DNA of 64,000 nt from Nostoc sp. FACHB-280 (GTDB lineage: Bacteria; Cyanobacteriota; Cyanobacteriia; Cyanobacteriales; Nostocaceae): positions 1 to 64,000 of the forward strand of contig NZ_JACJSD010000030.1 of the NCBI RefSeq assembly GCF_014697615.1, read 5' to 3'. Positions 43,837 to 50,949 of this stretch are shown in pieces (within the stretch, counting starts at the first letter, position 1; the number at the start of each line of letters is the position of its first letter). Both the position numbers and the translations under genes were made by a program. The notes below the pieces were generated by a model, which made no database searches, was not told the DNA's origin, and saw only the letters and a program-made list of their open reading frames with translations.

Positions 43837-44601
43837 ATTTTTCCATCGTGCTAATTCCGATGGGGAATAGTGTCTGCGCTGGCTAAACTCTCCCCACTTA
43901 TACAATGTGCGTATCGAGACTTTATACCCGTAAGCTGCGAGGTATTTGACTAAATCTCTTCCCTTGCACCCCCTCATCTGCCAAGTCAGCCATATTTTGG
44001 CGCTCGAAGCTGTTTCAAAGCTCATCGCTCTACGTGACCAGTGCCTCATCATCACAAATAATTGAGACTCTGAAGGAAACTTTTGTGTGGGATGGTCATG
44101 CCTCCAGCAAGCCATATACGTTAGCAGTGAAGCTTTTCCTTCTTCTACAAACCTCTCGTACTTGGGAATACCCAGAAATTGTTTCCATGCCGCCCAACAG
44201 TTCCGCGAAAGTTCCCGCCCCATAATTCGGTCACAGCACTTCTTGACTTCAGATAGTGCGATTTTTGGGGGTTCTTGCTTCACTTCATCTGCTACAAACA
44301 GTTCACCTGAATTTACTTGCTCACAGAATTTCTCCAGTACTTCATCAATTTTATATTCGTTACTTTTGTGGAAGTCTCTCAAACTTCTATATGTCACCTT
44401 CCGCCCTGGGAAGTGCTTCCGAAGCCACGCCAAGCATAGCAGCATTTCTGTCTGCTCCTGGGTGTATTTTCTTTTTGCCACAGGCTTCCCTTGCGGGTAA
44501 TTCGCCCCCGCTAAATGCTCCCAGTCGTACCATGTGCGATCGCTAATTTCTCGTCCACGGATCTGCTGACAAATTTTTCTCAGAATGGATGATTCGCTCA
44601 T
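43783..44601 (-). CDS. Hypothetical protein with three HTH-like repeats, C-terminus replaced by element sequence
   Basis: About 272 residues from ATG 44601; an upstream ATG at 44628 is also possible. Two tandem units share a pattern: IRGREISDRTWYDWEHLAG ... LLCLAWLRKHFPGRK and IMGRELSRNCWAAWKQFLG ... LLTYMACWRHDHPTQK. A third partial unit is GRDLVKYLAAYGY ... RTLYKWGEFSQRRHYSPSEL. This looks like a DNA-binding or coiled repeat protein. The last 17 residues (after ARWKNLA) come from the inserted TnpB element; the original end was ARWKNSSQKRRIA or close to it. It is the second gene of the operon. Confidence 0.6.
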   Translation of the reverse strand: MSESSILRKICQQIRGREISDRTWYDWEHLAGANYPQGKPVAKRKYTQEQTEMLLCLAWLRKHFPGRKVTYRSLRDFHKSNEYKIDEVLEKFCEQVNSGELFVADEVKQEPPKIALSEVKKCCDRIMGRELSRNCWAAWKQFLGIPKYERFVEEGKASLLTYMACWRHDHPTQKFPSESQLFVMMRHWSRRAMSFETASSAKIWLTWQMRGCKGRDLVKYLAAYGYKVSIRTLYKWGEFSQRRHYSPSELARWKNLAKTKRSLASDPKGGVG

Positions 44602-44791
44602 CCATTCTTCTATTACTACTACTGGCATGGTTCCAACTCTGCAAAATCAAAGTGACGACCAAAATTGAGAGACTAATTGCGATGATCGCTCCACAAAATT
44701 CTAACAAACCTGACGGATTTCTTTCTTCTATTTCTATAACTTCAACCTCTCCGTCAAGAGATGTTTTTGTGTATTTTTCTTTCCTGTACAT
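44543..44791 (-). CDS. Small single-pass membrane protein, first gene of the operon
   Basis: 82 residues: a charged N-terminal part with acidic IEIEERNPSG, one transmembrane helix (about 29-50, LEFCGAIIAISLSILVVTLIL) and a basic C-terminus (SSNRRMDERIIHSEK). The end overlaps the start of the HTH-repeat gene by about 59 bp in another frame. It begins the minus-strand operon leading to the FtsK-like ATPase. Confidence 0.5.
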   Translation of the reverse strand: MYRKEKYTKTSLDGEVEVIEIEERNPSGLLEFCGAIIAISLSILVVTLILQSWNHASSSNRRMDERIIHSEKNLSADPWTRN

Positions 44792-44962
44792 GAGGGTGTA
44801 AGGGTGTGGGGGTGTAAGGGTGTAGGGAAGAAGTTTTTATTTGTTCGCGGACGAAACTTAAAACAGTAAAACTTTTGATCTGTATTTGGTATTGAATTTT
44901 AACAGCATCCTCCTATCTAATTCTTTCTACTCGCACCCCTACACCCCTACATCCCTACACCC
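44792..44962. repeat. Inverted pair of gggtgta-type short tandem repeat arrays
   Basis: 44792-44829 holds about five units of gggtgta/gggggtgta; 44933-44962 holds the complementary units (cacccctacacccctacatccctacaccc). The two blocks could pair in single-stranded DNA or RNA. The heptamer class is widespread in Nostocales genomes. A related block lies at about 25010-25036. Confidence 0.75.
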
Positions 44963-45298
44963 GTATATTTAAACACTGATACTTGGTTGAACAATACTAC
45001 ACTCACCCCTAACTCTGAAAAAAAGAGTGTCTGATTTCCGGGATTTTAAAGTTGAAAAAGGGACACTTCACTCGCTAACCTTCTGCCGATTCCATGCTGG
45101 ATAAGCATTTCAGCCGTGTAGTATTACAGTAACATGAATCTCTATGGATTTAGCAATGAATTTTTCATGCTCTTTATCGAAAGTTCCGCAGAGTGAATGT
45201 AGTCTGTCATCAAAGGCAAAAAGCTTGCAGAGCATTGATTTTATGGTGTGTAGGCTTGTAATCACTCAAAAAGTAAGCAGGGCATTTTTTGAAGAGAT
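44963..45298. other. Intergenic region with a 10-bp inverted repeat flanking about 113 bp
   Basis: AATACTACAC at 44993-45002 is repeated in inverse orientation at 45116-45125 (GTGTAGTATT). Between them are further short dyads (AGTGTC ... GACACT near 45022 and 45062). This could be a miniature element or a promoter region for the gene at 45299-45613 read away from it. The frame at 45144-45383 is judged a shadow. Confidence 0.45.
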
Positions 45299-45613
45299 TT
45301 ATCGTAAAGCTGGTTTTAGTTGTACTGAGTCTCTATGTATTTTTTGCAGCGCATCTAATCGAGCATTTACATTCACTCCATAGCTTTCAAATGTTTGCTC
45401 TAACTCTCTTTGGGACATTTCTTCAAAGTCTGATATAGCATTTCTTCCATGTTTTAGCCCTAGAAATATCTGAAGTTCTAGTATTCGTTTAATTTCCGAC
45501 CAACCAAATCTTGTTCTCTCGAATAAGCCCAAGGCTTTCAGGTACTTATTTATCGTGTCCCTCGACTGAATTCTTAACAATTCTCGACACTGTGTTTTGT
45601 TCAGATACTCCAT
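45299..45613 (-). CDS. Small DNA-binding-like protein
   Basis: 104 residues: MEYLNKTQCRELLRIQSRDTI followed by INKYLKALGLFERTRFGWSEIKRILELQIF, a likely helix-turn-helix, then a helical tail. I do not recognise a family. It follows the HTH gene at 45705 in the same direction; a strong hairpin separates the two. Confidence 0.55.
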   Translation of the reverse strand: MEYLNKTQCRELLRIQSRDTINKYLKALGLFERTRFGWSEIKRILELQIFLGLKHGRNAISDFEEMSQRELEQTFESYGVNVNARLDALQKIHRDSVQLKPALR

Positions 45614-45678
45614 TCTTAAAGTCGAACCGTTGAACTATTTATATAATATAAAACCCGCAGGGGGCGGGCAATAAATTC

Positions 45679-45726
45679 ACTTACACAATGTGCAGTTCTT
45701 TTCCTTAAATTGCACATTGTGTAAGT
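45679..45726 (-). promoter_or_regulatory. Perfect 16-bp inverted repeat overlapping a stop codon
   Basis: ACTTACACAATGTGCA (45679-45694) and TGCACATTGTGTAAGT (45711-45726) are exact complements around a 16-nt loop. The loop contains the TAA stop of the HTH gene at 45705 and aaggaa. No T-run follows in either direction, so it is not an ordinary terminator; an operator or RNA element controlling the next gene is possible. Confidence 0.6.
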
Positions 45727-45932
45727 TTGACGTATTTATTTCTAACCTGTGGATTGGTATTTAGAAATATATGCAGCCTGTTCAACTCTGTTAATGTCCT
45801 TTGGTTAACTCGGCGGTCGCCATTACTCCACTTGTCAACAGCTGAAGTGGATACTCCCATTAGCTCGGCAAGTGAACGATGATACATAGGATGAAGAGTG
45901 AAAAAGTCGTTTAAGCTGGTGATTTCTGTCAT
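45705..45932 (-). CDS. XRE-like helix-turn-helix regulator
   Basis: 75 residues. LAELMGVSTSAVDKWSNGDRR (residues 22-42) is a clear helix-turn-helix with the WSNG turn of transposon- or phage-type regulators. It is full-length for a minimal HTH protein. Its stop lies in the loop of a 16-bp inverted repeat; a plus-strand terminator lies 43 bp upstream of its start, reading away. Confidence 0.7.
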   Translation of the reverse strand: MTEITSLNDFFTLHPMYHRSLAELMGVSTSAVDKWSNGDRRVNQRTLTELNRLHIFLNTNPQVRNKYVKLTQCAI

Positions 45933-45974
45933 AATTGCGCTTGCTCCTGACTACAGGTAGGTTCTGTGTTGGGA

Positions 45975-46016
45975 GAAGCCCTGATGACTGACCTCATCGG
46001 GGCTTTTCTTTATTTT
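45975..46016 (+). terminator. Rho-independent terminator with no gene in front of it
   Basis: GAAGCCCTGATGA and TCATCGGGGCTTTT form a 12-pair stem (one wobble) with a ctgacc loop, followed by CTTTATTTT. It is oriented to end a plus-strand transcript, yet the only genes before it on that strand are far away. It may terminate a small RNA antisense to the HTH gene at 45705. Confidence 0.6.
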
Positions 46017-46107
46017 GGACTATTTAGATTCATAAAATCAACTAAATAGATACTAAATGGTATCTAATAATCGATAAAATCAGGAAGTATTGTTATATAA
46101 ATTCCAC

Positions 46108-46434
46108 ATGATTAGAAAACGCGATCGCCGATTTCCGGTAAACCTTCCTATTGTTAAAGAAATCCGTTTATCTCTGTGGGGACATACCAGAGGTGTTTCT
46201 AAGACTCGTATGGCTGAAGCTATTTTGATTGACCGGGTATCTAGTGCAGATAATTGGGATGAAGTTTGCAAGGACTTGCGGCAAGAAGCTGCCATATTAA
46301 AAATTCCTGTCGAAGAATTAATCAAGCAAATACTTAAGGCTGATAAGTACGACGAATCTATAGATGTGGATGATGTTGACTGGAGGTGCCTCATAGAGGA
46401 TGGTGAAATTGAGTTCCCAGAAGCAGATGAATAA
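46108..46434 (+). CDS. Small hypothetical protein, first of a four-gene cassette
   Basis: 108 residues from the ATG at 46108; an in-frame TTG at 46090 is less likely. MIRKRDRRFPVNLPIVKEIR is a basic start resembling a strand-helix DNA-binding N-terminus; the C-terminus is acidic (YDESIDVDDVDWRCLIEDGE). It could be an antitoxin-like or regulatory protein for the following acetyltransferase-like gene, 15 bp downstream. Confidence 0.5.
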   Translation: MIRKRDRRFPVNLPIVKEIRLSLWGHTRGVSKTRMAEAILIDRVSSADNWDEVCKDLRQEAAILKIPVEELIKQILKADKYDESIDVDDVDWRCLIEDGEIEFPEADE

Positions 46435-46448
46435 TTAAAGTCATTGCT

Positions 46449-47030
46449 ATGCAAAGCAACGTCAGACTAATTCGCGGTCAAGATAGCATCACCATAGAAG
46501 CAGATTTAGTAGAACTAAGACAAAAACACGCTGATGAATATACCTCCCGGTGGAAAGAACAGTTAAGTTTACACGGGCAAGAGGATAAATTCTGGGATTG
46601 GGAATTTAAACTTCAGTTTGTCATTAGCAGACAACCAAATCGGGAAGGCTTTGCAATTGAGTACGAAGATGAAACCCAAGGTTTGATGATCATCGAAATT
46701 CAAATGCACGGCTCACGTTTGGCTCCTGGGAAAAGATTAGTGTATGTTGATGGAATTGCCTCTGCACCTTGGAATCGAGAGGTGATTCAACGTCCTCCAA
46801 AGTATAAAGGTGTTGGCACTGCTCTATTAAGCTTTGCCAGAACTCGTAGTTTAGAACTGGGTTTTGAGGGTAGAGTAGGACTACACTCTTTGCCTGGAGC
46901 AGAAAAATTTTATGAGCGTCAAGGCATGATTGATTTGGGAGCAGATGAAGATTACGATGACCTAGTGTATTTTGAGTACGGGTTGTGGCGTTCTTCGAGC
47001 AGGAGGTTGGGGATAGATGAATCGACATGA
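46449..47030 (+). CDS. GNAT family acetyltransferase-like protein
   Basis: 193 residues. The CoA-binding signature YKGVGTALLSFARTRSLELG lies at about 119-138, with GFEGRVGLHSLPGAEKFYERQGM (C-terminal GNAT half) behind it and WDWEFKLQFV plus IIEIQMHGSRLAPGKRLVYVDGI forming the N-terminal part. The likely reaction is transfer of an acetyl group from acetyl-CoA to an amine. Substrate unknown. It is placed between small unknown genes and overlaps the following gene by 14 bp. Confidence 0.7.
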   Translation: MQSNVRLIRGQDSITIEADLVELRQKHADEYTSRWKEQLSLHGQEDKFWDWEFKLQFVISRQPNREGFAIEYEDETQGLMIIEIQMHGSRLAPGKRLVYVDGIASAPWNREVIQRPPKYKGVGTALLSFARTRSLELGFEGRVGLHSLPGAEKFYERQGMIDLGADEDYDDLVYFEYGLWRSSSRRLGIDEST

Positions 47031-47544
47031 ATTTAATGAGAATCATGATTACTCTGGTCAAAACAACCCAATGGATTTATTACTTGATGAAGCTTGGTTA
47101 CGGCAAGCTGTAGAAGCTGAGGAGCTTGTTGGTGGTAACATTGGTGCTGGATTAAACTGGGGAAGTGCATTTGGCGACCTCATACTCAACTTTGAACTCC
47201 TGGGGCGTTTAACAACATTGCGTATCTCCCTAAATAAAGAAGTGCGGTTACTACTTAATAACTGGAATTTAGGTACAGCTACAAAAATTGCTCTTGTAGC
47301 TGCACGAGAGAGAATATTAGAAAAATTAAGGTTGCCCACACCACAGGTAAAGCAATTAGTACTCACAACTTTGGGAAAAGATGAACTTTATGGTGAAGAG
47401 TTCATTTCTAACCGAGAAGTACTACGCGAGTTGCTAGAAGTTTTATTAACACCACAGGATTGGGAAATGATTGCCGCAGTTGCCGCAGACTCTCTCAAAC
47501 AGCAAATTATTCATCAAGCTACTGGCGAAAAAATCTCAGCATAA
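47017..47544 (+). CDS. Hypothetical protein in the GNAT cassette
   Basis: 175 residues, largely helical, with an acidic N-terminus and helices such as ATKIALVAARERILEKLRLP and NREVLRELLEVLLTPQDWEMIAA. No recognised domain. Its start overlaps the GNAT gene and its stop is 3 bp before the next gene, so the genes form one transcript. Confidence 0.55.
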   Translation: MNRHEFNENHDYSGQNNPMDLLLDEAWLRQAVEAEELVGGNIGAGLNWGSAFGDLILNFELLGRLTTLRISLNKEVRLLLNNWNLGTATKIALVAARERILEKLRLPTPQVKQLVLTTLGKDELYGEEFISNREVLRELLEVLLTPQDWEMIAAVAADSLKQQIIHQATGEKISA

Positions 47545-47547
47545 AAT

Positions 47548-47922
47548 ATGATTGAACCGACACCAGAGCAACAACTTTTTATGCAAGATGATGTTTCCAC
47601 CCGCTTACATCATTTGGCAAGTCACTTGTCACAAATTCAGTCTTTTTGGACTCAAAACTCATCGAAGGATTTAATGCTGCCTCTGGTAAAAGAAAGTCGG
47701 TATTTTATTGAGTGGACTGTGCCAGACATGGTGAAAGCGGATGACATTGACCGGGCTTGTGAATTGGTTGATTTAGTGCGTTTAATGACTCATTGGCTAT
47801 TTCATTGGGACGAAATATGGTCTGATGCCCAACAAAAACAAGCTGCGGCTGTTGCAAGTGGGGATTGGTTGCGTCGGGTTTTGGAGATAGCCGATACAGA
47901 ACCAGAACCACTAAGTGCTTAA
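47548..47922 (+). CDS. Hypothetical protein, last gene of the GNAT cassette
   Basis: 124 residues, helical, Trp-rich near the end of its middle third (WLFHWDEIW). It starts 3 bp after the previous gene. Family unknown. No terminator was recognised before the convergent gene at 47938. Confidence 0.5.
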   Translation: MIEPTPEQQLFMQDDVSTRLHHLASHLSQIQSFWTQNSSKDLMLPLVKESRYFIEWTVPDMVKADDIDRACELVDLVRLMTHWLFHWDEIWSDAQQKQAAAVASGDWLRRVLEIADTEPEPLSA

Positions 47923-47937
47923 TGCTGGGGTGATTAG

Positions 47938-48309
47938 TTAGGGCTTGCTGAACTTGTCGTGATCTGGACAAATATCGCCCTCTACTCCTAGCGGATGAAT
48001 TGCACATACAAGCTTCACCCCTCCATATTCCAGACCATGAAAATTGCGACACCCTCTGCAAGGTTTTGGTATTGCTTGAAGCCTTTGCTCTCTAGTTCTG
48101 TCGATCTCTTCATCGAGTTGATATTTGAAAAAACGGTTGAGGGCTGCGGCTTGCAATGCTGTTCCACCTAGCATGAAAGATATAGCTGCAAACCAAGTCT
48201 TTGCACCTTCTCCCTTGATTACTCCTTTAATACCGATAATGCTACCAATGACTAATACAATTGCTCCACAAGCAGCCACAAAAAGGTTTAGATATTTAAG
48301 CTTTAACAT
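47938..48309 (-). CDS. Membrane protein with a cytoplasmic or periplasmic Cys cluster
   Basis: 123 residues from the ATG at 48309, chosen for its aggag Shine-Dalgarno; the frame continues upstream to 48351. Two transmembrane segments (YLNLFVAACGAIVLVIGSI and TWFAAISFMLGGTALQAAA) are followed by a charged loop and a Cys-rich end: PKPCRGCRNFHG ... CAIHPLGVEGDICPDH, probably a zinc or iron-sulfur site. Similar short Cys-tail proteins occur in cyanobacteria, function unknown. Confidence 0.6.
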   Translation of the reverse strand: MLKLKYLNLFVAACGAIVLVIGSIIGIKGVIKGEGAKTWFAAISFMLGGTALQAAALNRFFKYQLDEEIDRTREQRLQAIPKPCRGCRNFHGLEYGGVKLVCAIHPLGVEGDICPDHDKFSKP

Positions 48310-48436
48310 TTTGGCTCTCCTATTGGGTTCCATCAAAATCCAGGCATCCATTCAACAAAGCACTTCCTAAAACTCCTGAAATACATACCAACATCCCACC
48401 TAAACATTGTGTTTACTCTTAATATTGATATTGCTC

Positions 48437-48652
48437 TTATTTGTTGAGATAACCTAAAATGGATGATTCATCCGAATCTTGAATAAGCCCAATTAATCCG
48501 TGTGGACAATCACACTCTAGAACTTCTTCAAGAGCCAACGCATTTAGATTATTTTCTTGACAAACTTTGGTAAAAATTTCCGAGTATGTTAGCTCTAAAT
48601 TGGTTTCTAGTTCTTCTACTCTTAATTGAATGATGCGTGATAATTCTGCCAT
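48437..48652 (-). CDS. Small hypothetical protein, paralogue of the gene at 13204
   Basis: 71 residues from ATG 48652, preceded by taggaaaaaat; the frame extends upstream to 48730 without good reason. MAELSRIIQLRVEELETNLEL and the CDCPHGLIGLI motif align with LWELNENLEL and CKCPFALTSFL of the 13204 protein. It is the last gene of a minus-strand group with 48741 and 49607. Confidence 0.55.
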   Translation of the reverse strand: MAELSRIIQLRVEELETNLELTYSEIFTKVCQENNLNALALEEVLECDCPHGLIGLIQDSDESSILGYLNK

Positions 48653-48740
48653 ATTTTTTCCTAAATAACTCTCAAAAAAATGAGTGTAGCTTTCGCTGGA
48701 AAAAATTAGCAGCCGTTGTGATGGCTGCATTATTAAATAT

Positions 48741-49607
48741 CTAACGAGAAGCTACAGGTGTTACCAGTCCTGCAACATAATTCATCCACTGTTGGATGGC
48801 TTCTATCTCAGGAGTCCCAGAGGCGATCGCTCCCAAAACCTGCTGTTGATATGAACTGCTGGCATGATCTGAATTAACCTTGTCAGCAGCCCAAGCCAAG
48901 CAAATATCTCTCACCAGCCTATCAACAACAGCAACAGGAAGTTGGCTAGGAGCCGAAGCATCTTGAAACTGCAACCACTCTTTAATTAAGTCCACTGGAT
49001 AATTAGTCAATATGCGGACTTGTTTTACGCGCAAGTCTTGGGGATGAACTGTATTAGATTTCGCAGGCGTTGGAGAAGGTGGTTGTACAACGGGGCGATC
49101 GCGTTCATCCTCGTCTAAATCATATTTAGGACGGGTGAATAATCTTGATTGAATCTGCTGTAATAGTCCTGCCCAGTCAGCGTTTGCATCCCAATCTCTA
49201 CGGATTTTAGTTTTGCTGATAGCATCATGTAATCCACAGAAAACGACATTCTCCCCTCCAGGAGTAGCAACAATTGTTAGGGGTCTAGAGAAATCTTCTA
49301 CAACTGATGCAGCAAGTAAAAAAGACTTAGTAAAGTTAGTCTCAATTCCACTTCTGACGATATATAAATCATCTGCAAAGACAACAATATCTAATTTAAT
49401 ATTGTCTTTGCCTTTGAAATCTTTACCAGTCACTCTTAACTCACTCAAATAGCCTGTTAATGCTCTGTCGGCTACCGGAGTCTTTTTATCAAGACTAACA
49501 TCATAGTTATACCAGCCATAAGCCTGACCATCAATTTCTAATTTGTTGACATATAAATAAATGGGATATGGAGGATTACCCAAGCCTAATTTAATTTCAG
49601 TGTTCAT
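48741..49607 (-). CDS. Hypothetical protein with DNA- or phage-type context
   Basis: 288 residues. The N-terminal 150 residues (IYLYVNKLEIDGQAYGWYNYD, DIVVFADDLYIVRSGIETNF, VIATPGGENVVF-like region) form a beta-rich domain; then a Pro/Asp-rich linker with RPKYDLDEDERDRP, and a helical C-terminus (VDLIKEWLQFQDASAPSQLP). I do not recognise the family. Its ATG overlaps the stop of the upstream gene by one base (TAATG), so the two are coupled. Confidence 0.55.
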   Translation of the reverse strand: MNTEIKLGLGNPPYPIYLYVNKLEIDGQAYGWYNYDVSLDKKTPVADRALTGYLSELRVTGKDFKGKDNIKLDIVVFADDLYIVRSGIETNFTKSFLLAASVVEDFSRPLTIVATPGGENVVFCGLHDAISKTKIRRDWDANADWAGLLQQIQSRLFTRPKYDLDEDERDRPVVQPPSPTPAKSNTVHPQDLRVKQVRILTNYPVDLIKEWLQFQDASAPSQLPVAVVDRLVRDICLAWAADKVNSDHASSSYQQQVLGAIASGTPEIEAIQQWMNYVAGLVTPVASR

Positions 49608-49876
49608 TAGAAGTTCTCCAGTTCATTAGTAGTATTGTTTTGTGCAGATTGTTTGTACATTCTGGCTTTATTCATTTGGTGGGATGAGGCTTTAATTAAT
49701 GGCATTGCTGCTTTTTTAACAGATTCCTTGGCTTGTTCAAAAAGAAACTGTGTTGCTCCATCTGCGTCTTCTTCTGGGTCTATTTGACCCCAAAGAGAGC
49801 AGCCTAGTTCTACTGATTCAAAATCACCCAGATTAAATTTTCGGTGATAAGTGACAGAGATTGTTTTGATTTCCAT
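49607..49876 (-). CDS. Small hypothetical protein coupled to 48741
   Basis: 89 residues: a beta-rich N-terminus (MEIKTISVTYHRKFNLGDFE, then ELGCSLWGQIDPEE) and a helical C-terminus. The pattern is seen in short cyanobacterial accessory and phage-like proteins; function unknown. It starts a unit of three genes reading leftwards. Confidence 0.5.
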   Translation of the reverse strand: MEIKTISVTYHRKFNLGDFESVELGCSLWGQIDPEEDADGATQFLFEQAKESVKKAAMPLIKASSHQMNKARMYKQSAQNNTTNELENF

Positions 49877-50015
49877 ACAAATATAGTCAATCTTCCAATG
49901 ATTTTCAGCGCAGCTATTTTTTAATAGATGAATTCTTTAAACTATCGATTATAATTAGTTATTATAGCTAATTCAAAGTGAGAAAAGTCTGCCATCAAAA
50001 TTAACTAAATAATGA

Positions 50016-50780
50016 ATGATGTTTGACAATACTTGTAAACTGATTGCTGAATTATATTCTCCTGATTTTGCGACTTGGCTGTTAGGCGAACCTATTACTT
50101 TAACTGTATTAAGCCCAACAGGGGTGACTTGGGAACCAATGCGGAATGATGGCGTGATACTGTTGCAATCAAACGAAGTTGTATTGCATATTGAATTCCG
50201 AACAAAGCCTGATGAAAATCTACCTTTCGAGATGGCTTATTACTATGTGCGAATCTACGAACGCTTTCCTGACAAACAGATACATCAAGTAGTAATTTAT
50301 CTAGAAAAAACTACATCTGAGCAAGTGTATAACACCACATTTTCTACTAAAAAACTTCACCATAAGTTTGAAATAATTCGATTGTGGGAGCAATCCACAG
50401 ATATATTTCTAAAATCTATAGGATTGCTACCATTTGCCGTCTTAAGTGCTACGGTTAACAAGGTTAAAACACTACAACAAGTAGCTGCAACTATTGATAC
50501 ACTTCCTCAAAAACAAGCACAAAGTCATATTTCGGCGGCTACTGCAATCTTAGCTAGTTTAGTTTTAGAGGAAGAAGTAATTGAGCGTTTGCTAAGAAAA
50601 GACGTTATGCGCGAGTCAATCATCTATCAATCATTTGAGGCTGAGAGGAGGAACAAAAAAGCCCGTGAAATCGCCCTCAACCTGTTAGCCGAGGGCATGG
50701 CTGTTGACGCGATCTCTCGACTAACAGGTTCACCCCCAGAAGCAGTACAACAGTTACAGCAGCAGCAAACCAACGAGTAA
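50016..50780 (+). CDS. Rpn-like PD-(D/E)XK nuclease / putative transposase
   Basis: 254 residues. The N-terminal part follows the Rpn plan: SPDFATWLLGEP, then RNDGVILL with D45 and VVLHIEFRTKPDENLPFEM with E60 and R62/K64, then MAYYYVRIYERFPDKQIHQVVIYL. The C-terminus (YQSFEAERRNKKAREIALNLLAEG and VDAISRLTGSPPEAVQQLQ) is a helix-turn-helix-like tail. Rpn proteins promote recombination-independent DNA insertions and are found as mobile-element-associated nucleases, abundant in cyanobacteria. Full length. Confidence 0.82.
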   Translation: MMFDNTCKLIAELYSPDFATWLLGEPITLTVLSPTGVTWEPMRNDGVILLQSNEVVLHIEFRTKPDENLPFEMAYYYVRIYERFPDKQIHQVVIYLEKTTSEQVYNTTFSTKKLHHKFEIIRLWEQSTDIFLKSIGLLPFAVLSATVNKVKTLQQVAATIDTLPQKQAQSHISAATAILASLVLEEEVIERLLRKDVMRESIIYQSFEAERRNKKAREIALNLLAEGMAVDAISRLTGSPPEAVQQLQQQQTNE

Positions 50781-50834
50781 CTTAAGATACCTGCTCTTGA
50801 GCTACCCTCGCCTCCACAAACATTCCAATACTGA

Positions 50835-50949
50835 CTACCCCACCAAATATCTCACCACCTGCGGATCTATCGCCGCAATTTAATGCTTGATGGACTGCGG
50901 AGGATTCTTGAAAAACTGCTTCAAATCTCGGCTTTTGATTGGGTAATAA
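50835..50949 (-). pseudogene. Fragment duplicating the 3' end of the HTH gene at 51637
   Basis: Minus-strand translation gives PIKSRDLKQFFKNPPQSI, a stop, then AAIDPQVVRYLVG, matching the C-terminus (VKSRDLKRFFKNPPQSI, SQIDPQVIRYLVG) of the gene at 51637-52026. The fragment has an in-frame stop and starts next to the end of the VapC-like gene. It is a degraded partial copy; the VapBC-like pair thus lies between two copies. Confidence 0.75.

Noticed and set aside
45144-45383. 79-codon plus-strand frame with many Cys/Ser
   Set aside because: Lies over the end of the minus-strand gene at 45299 and has low coding character.
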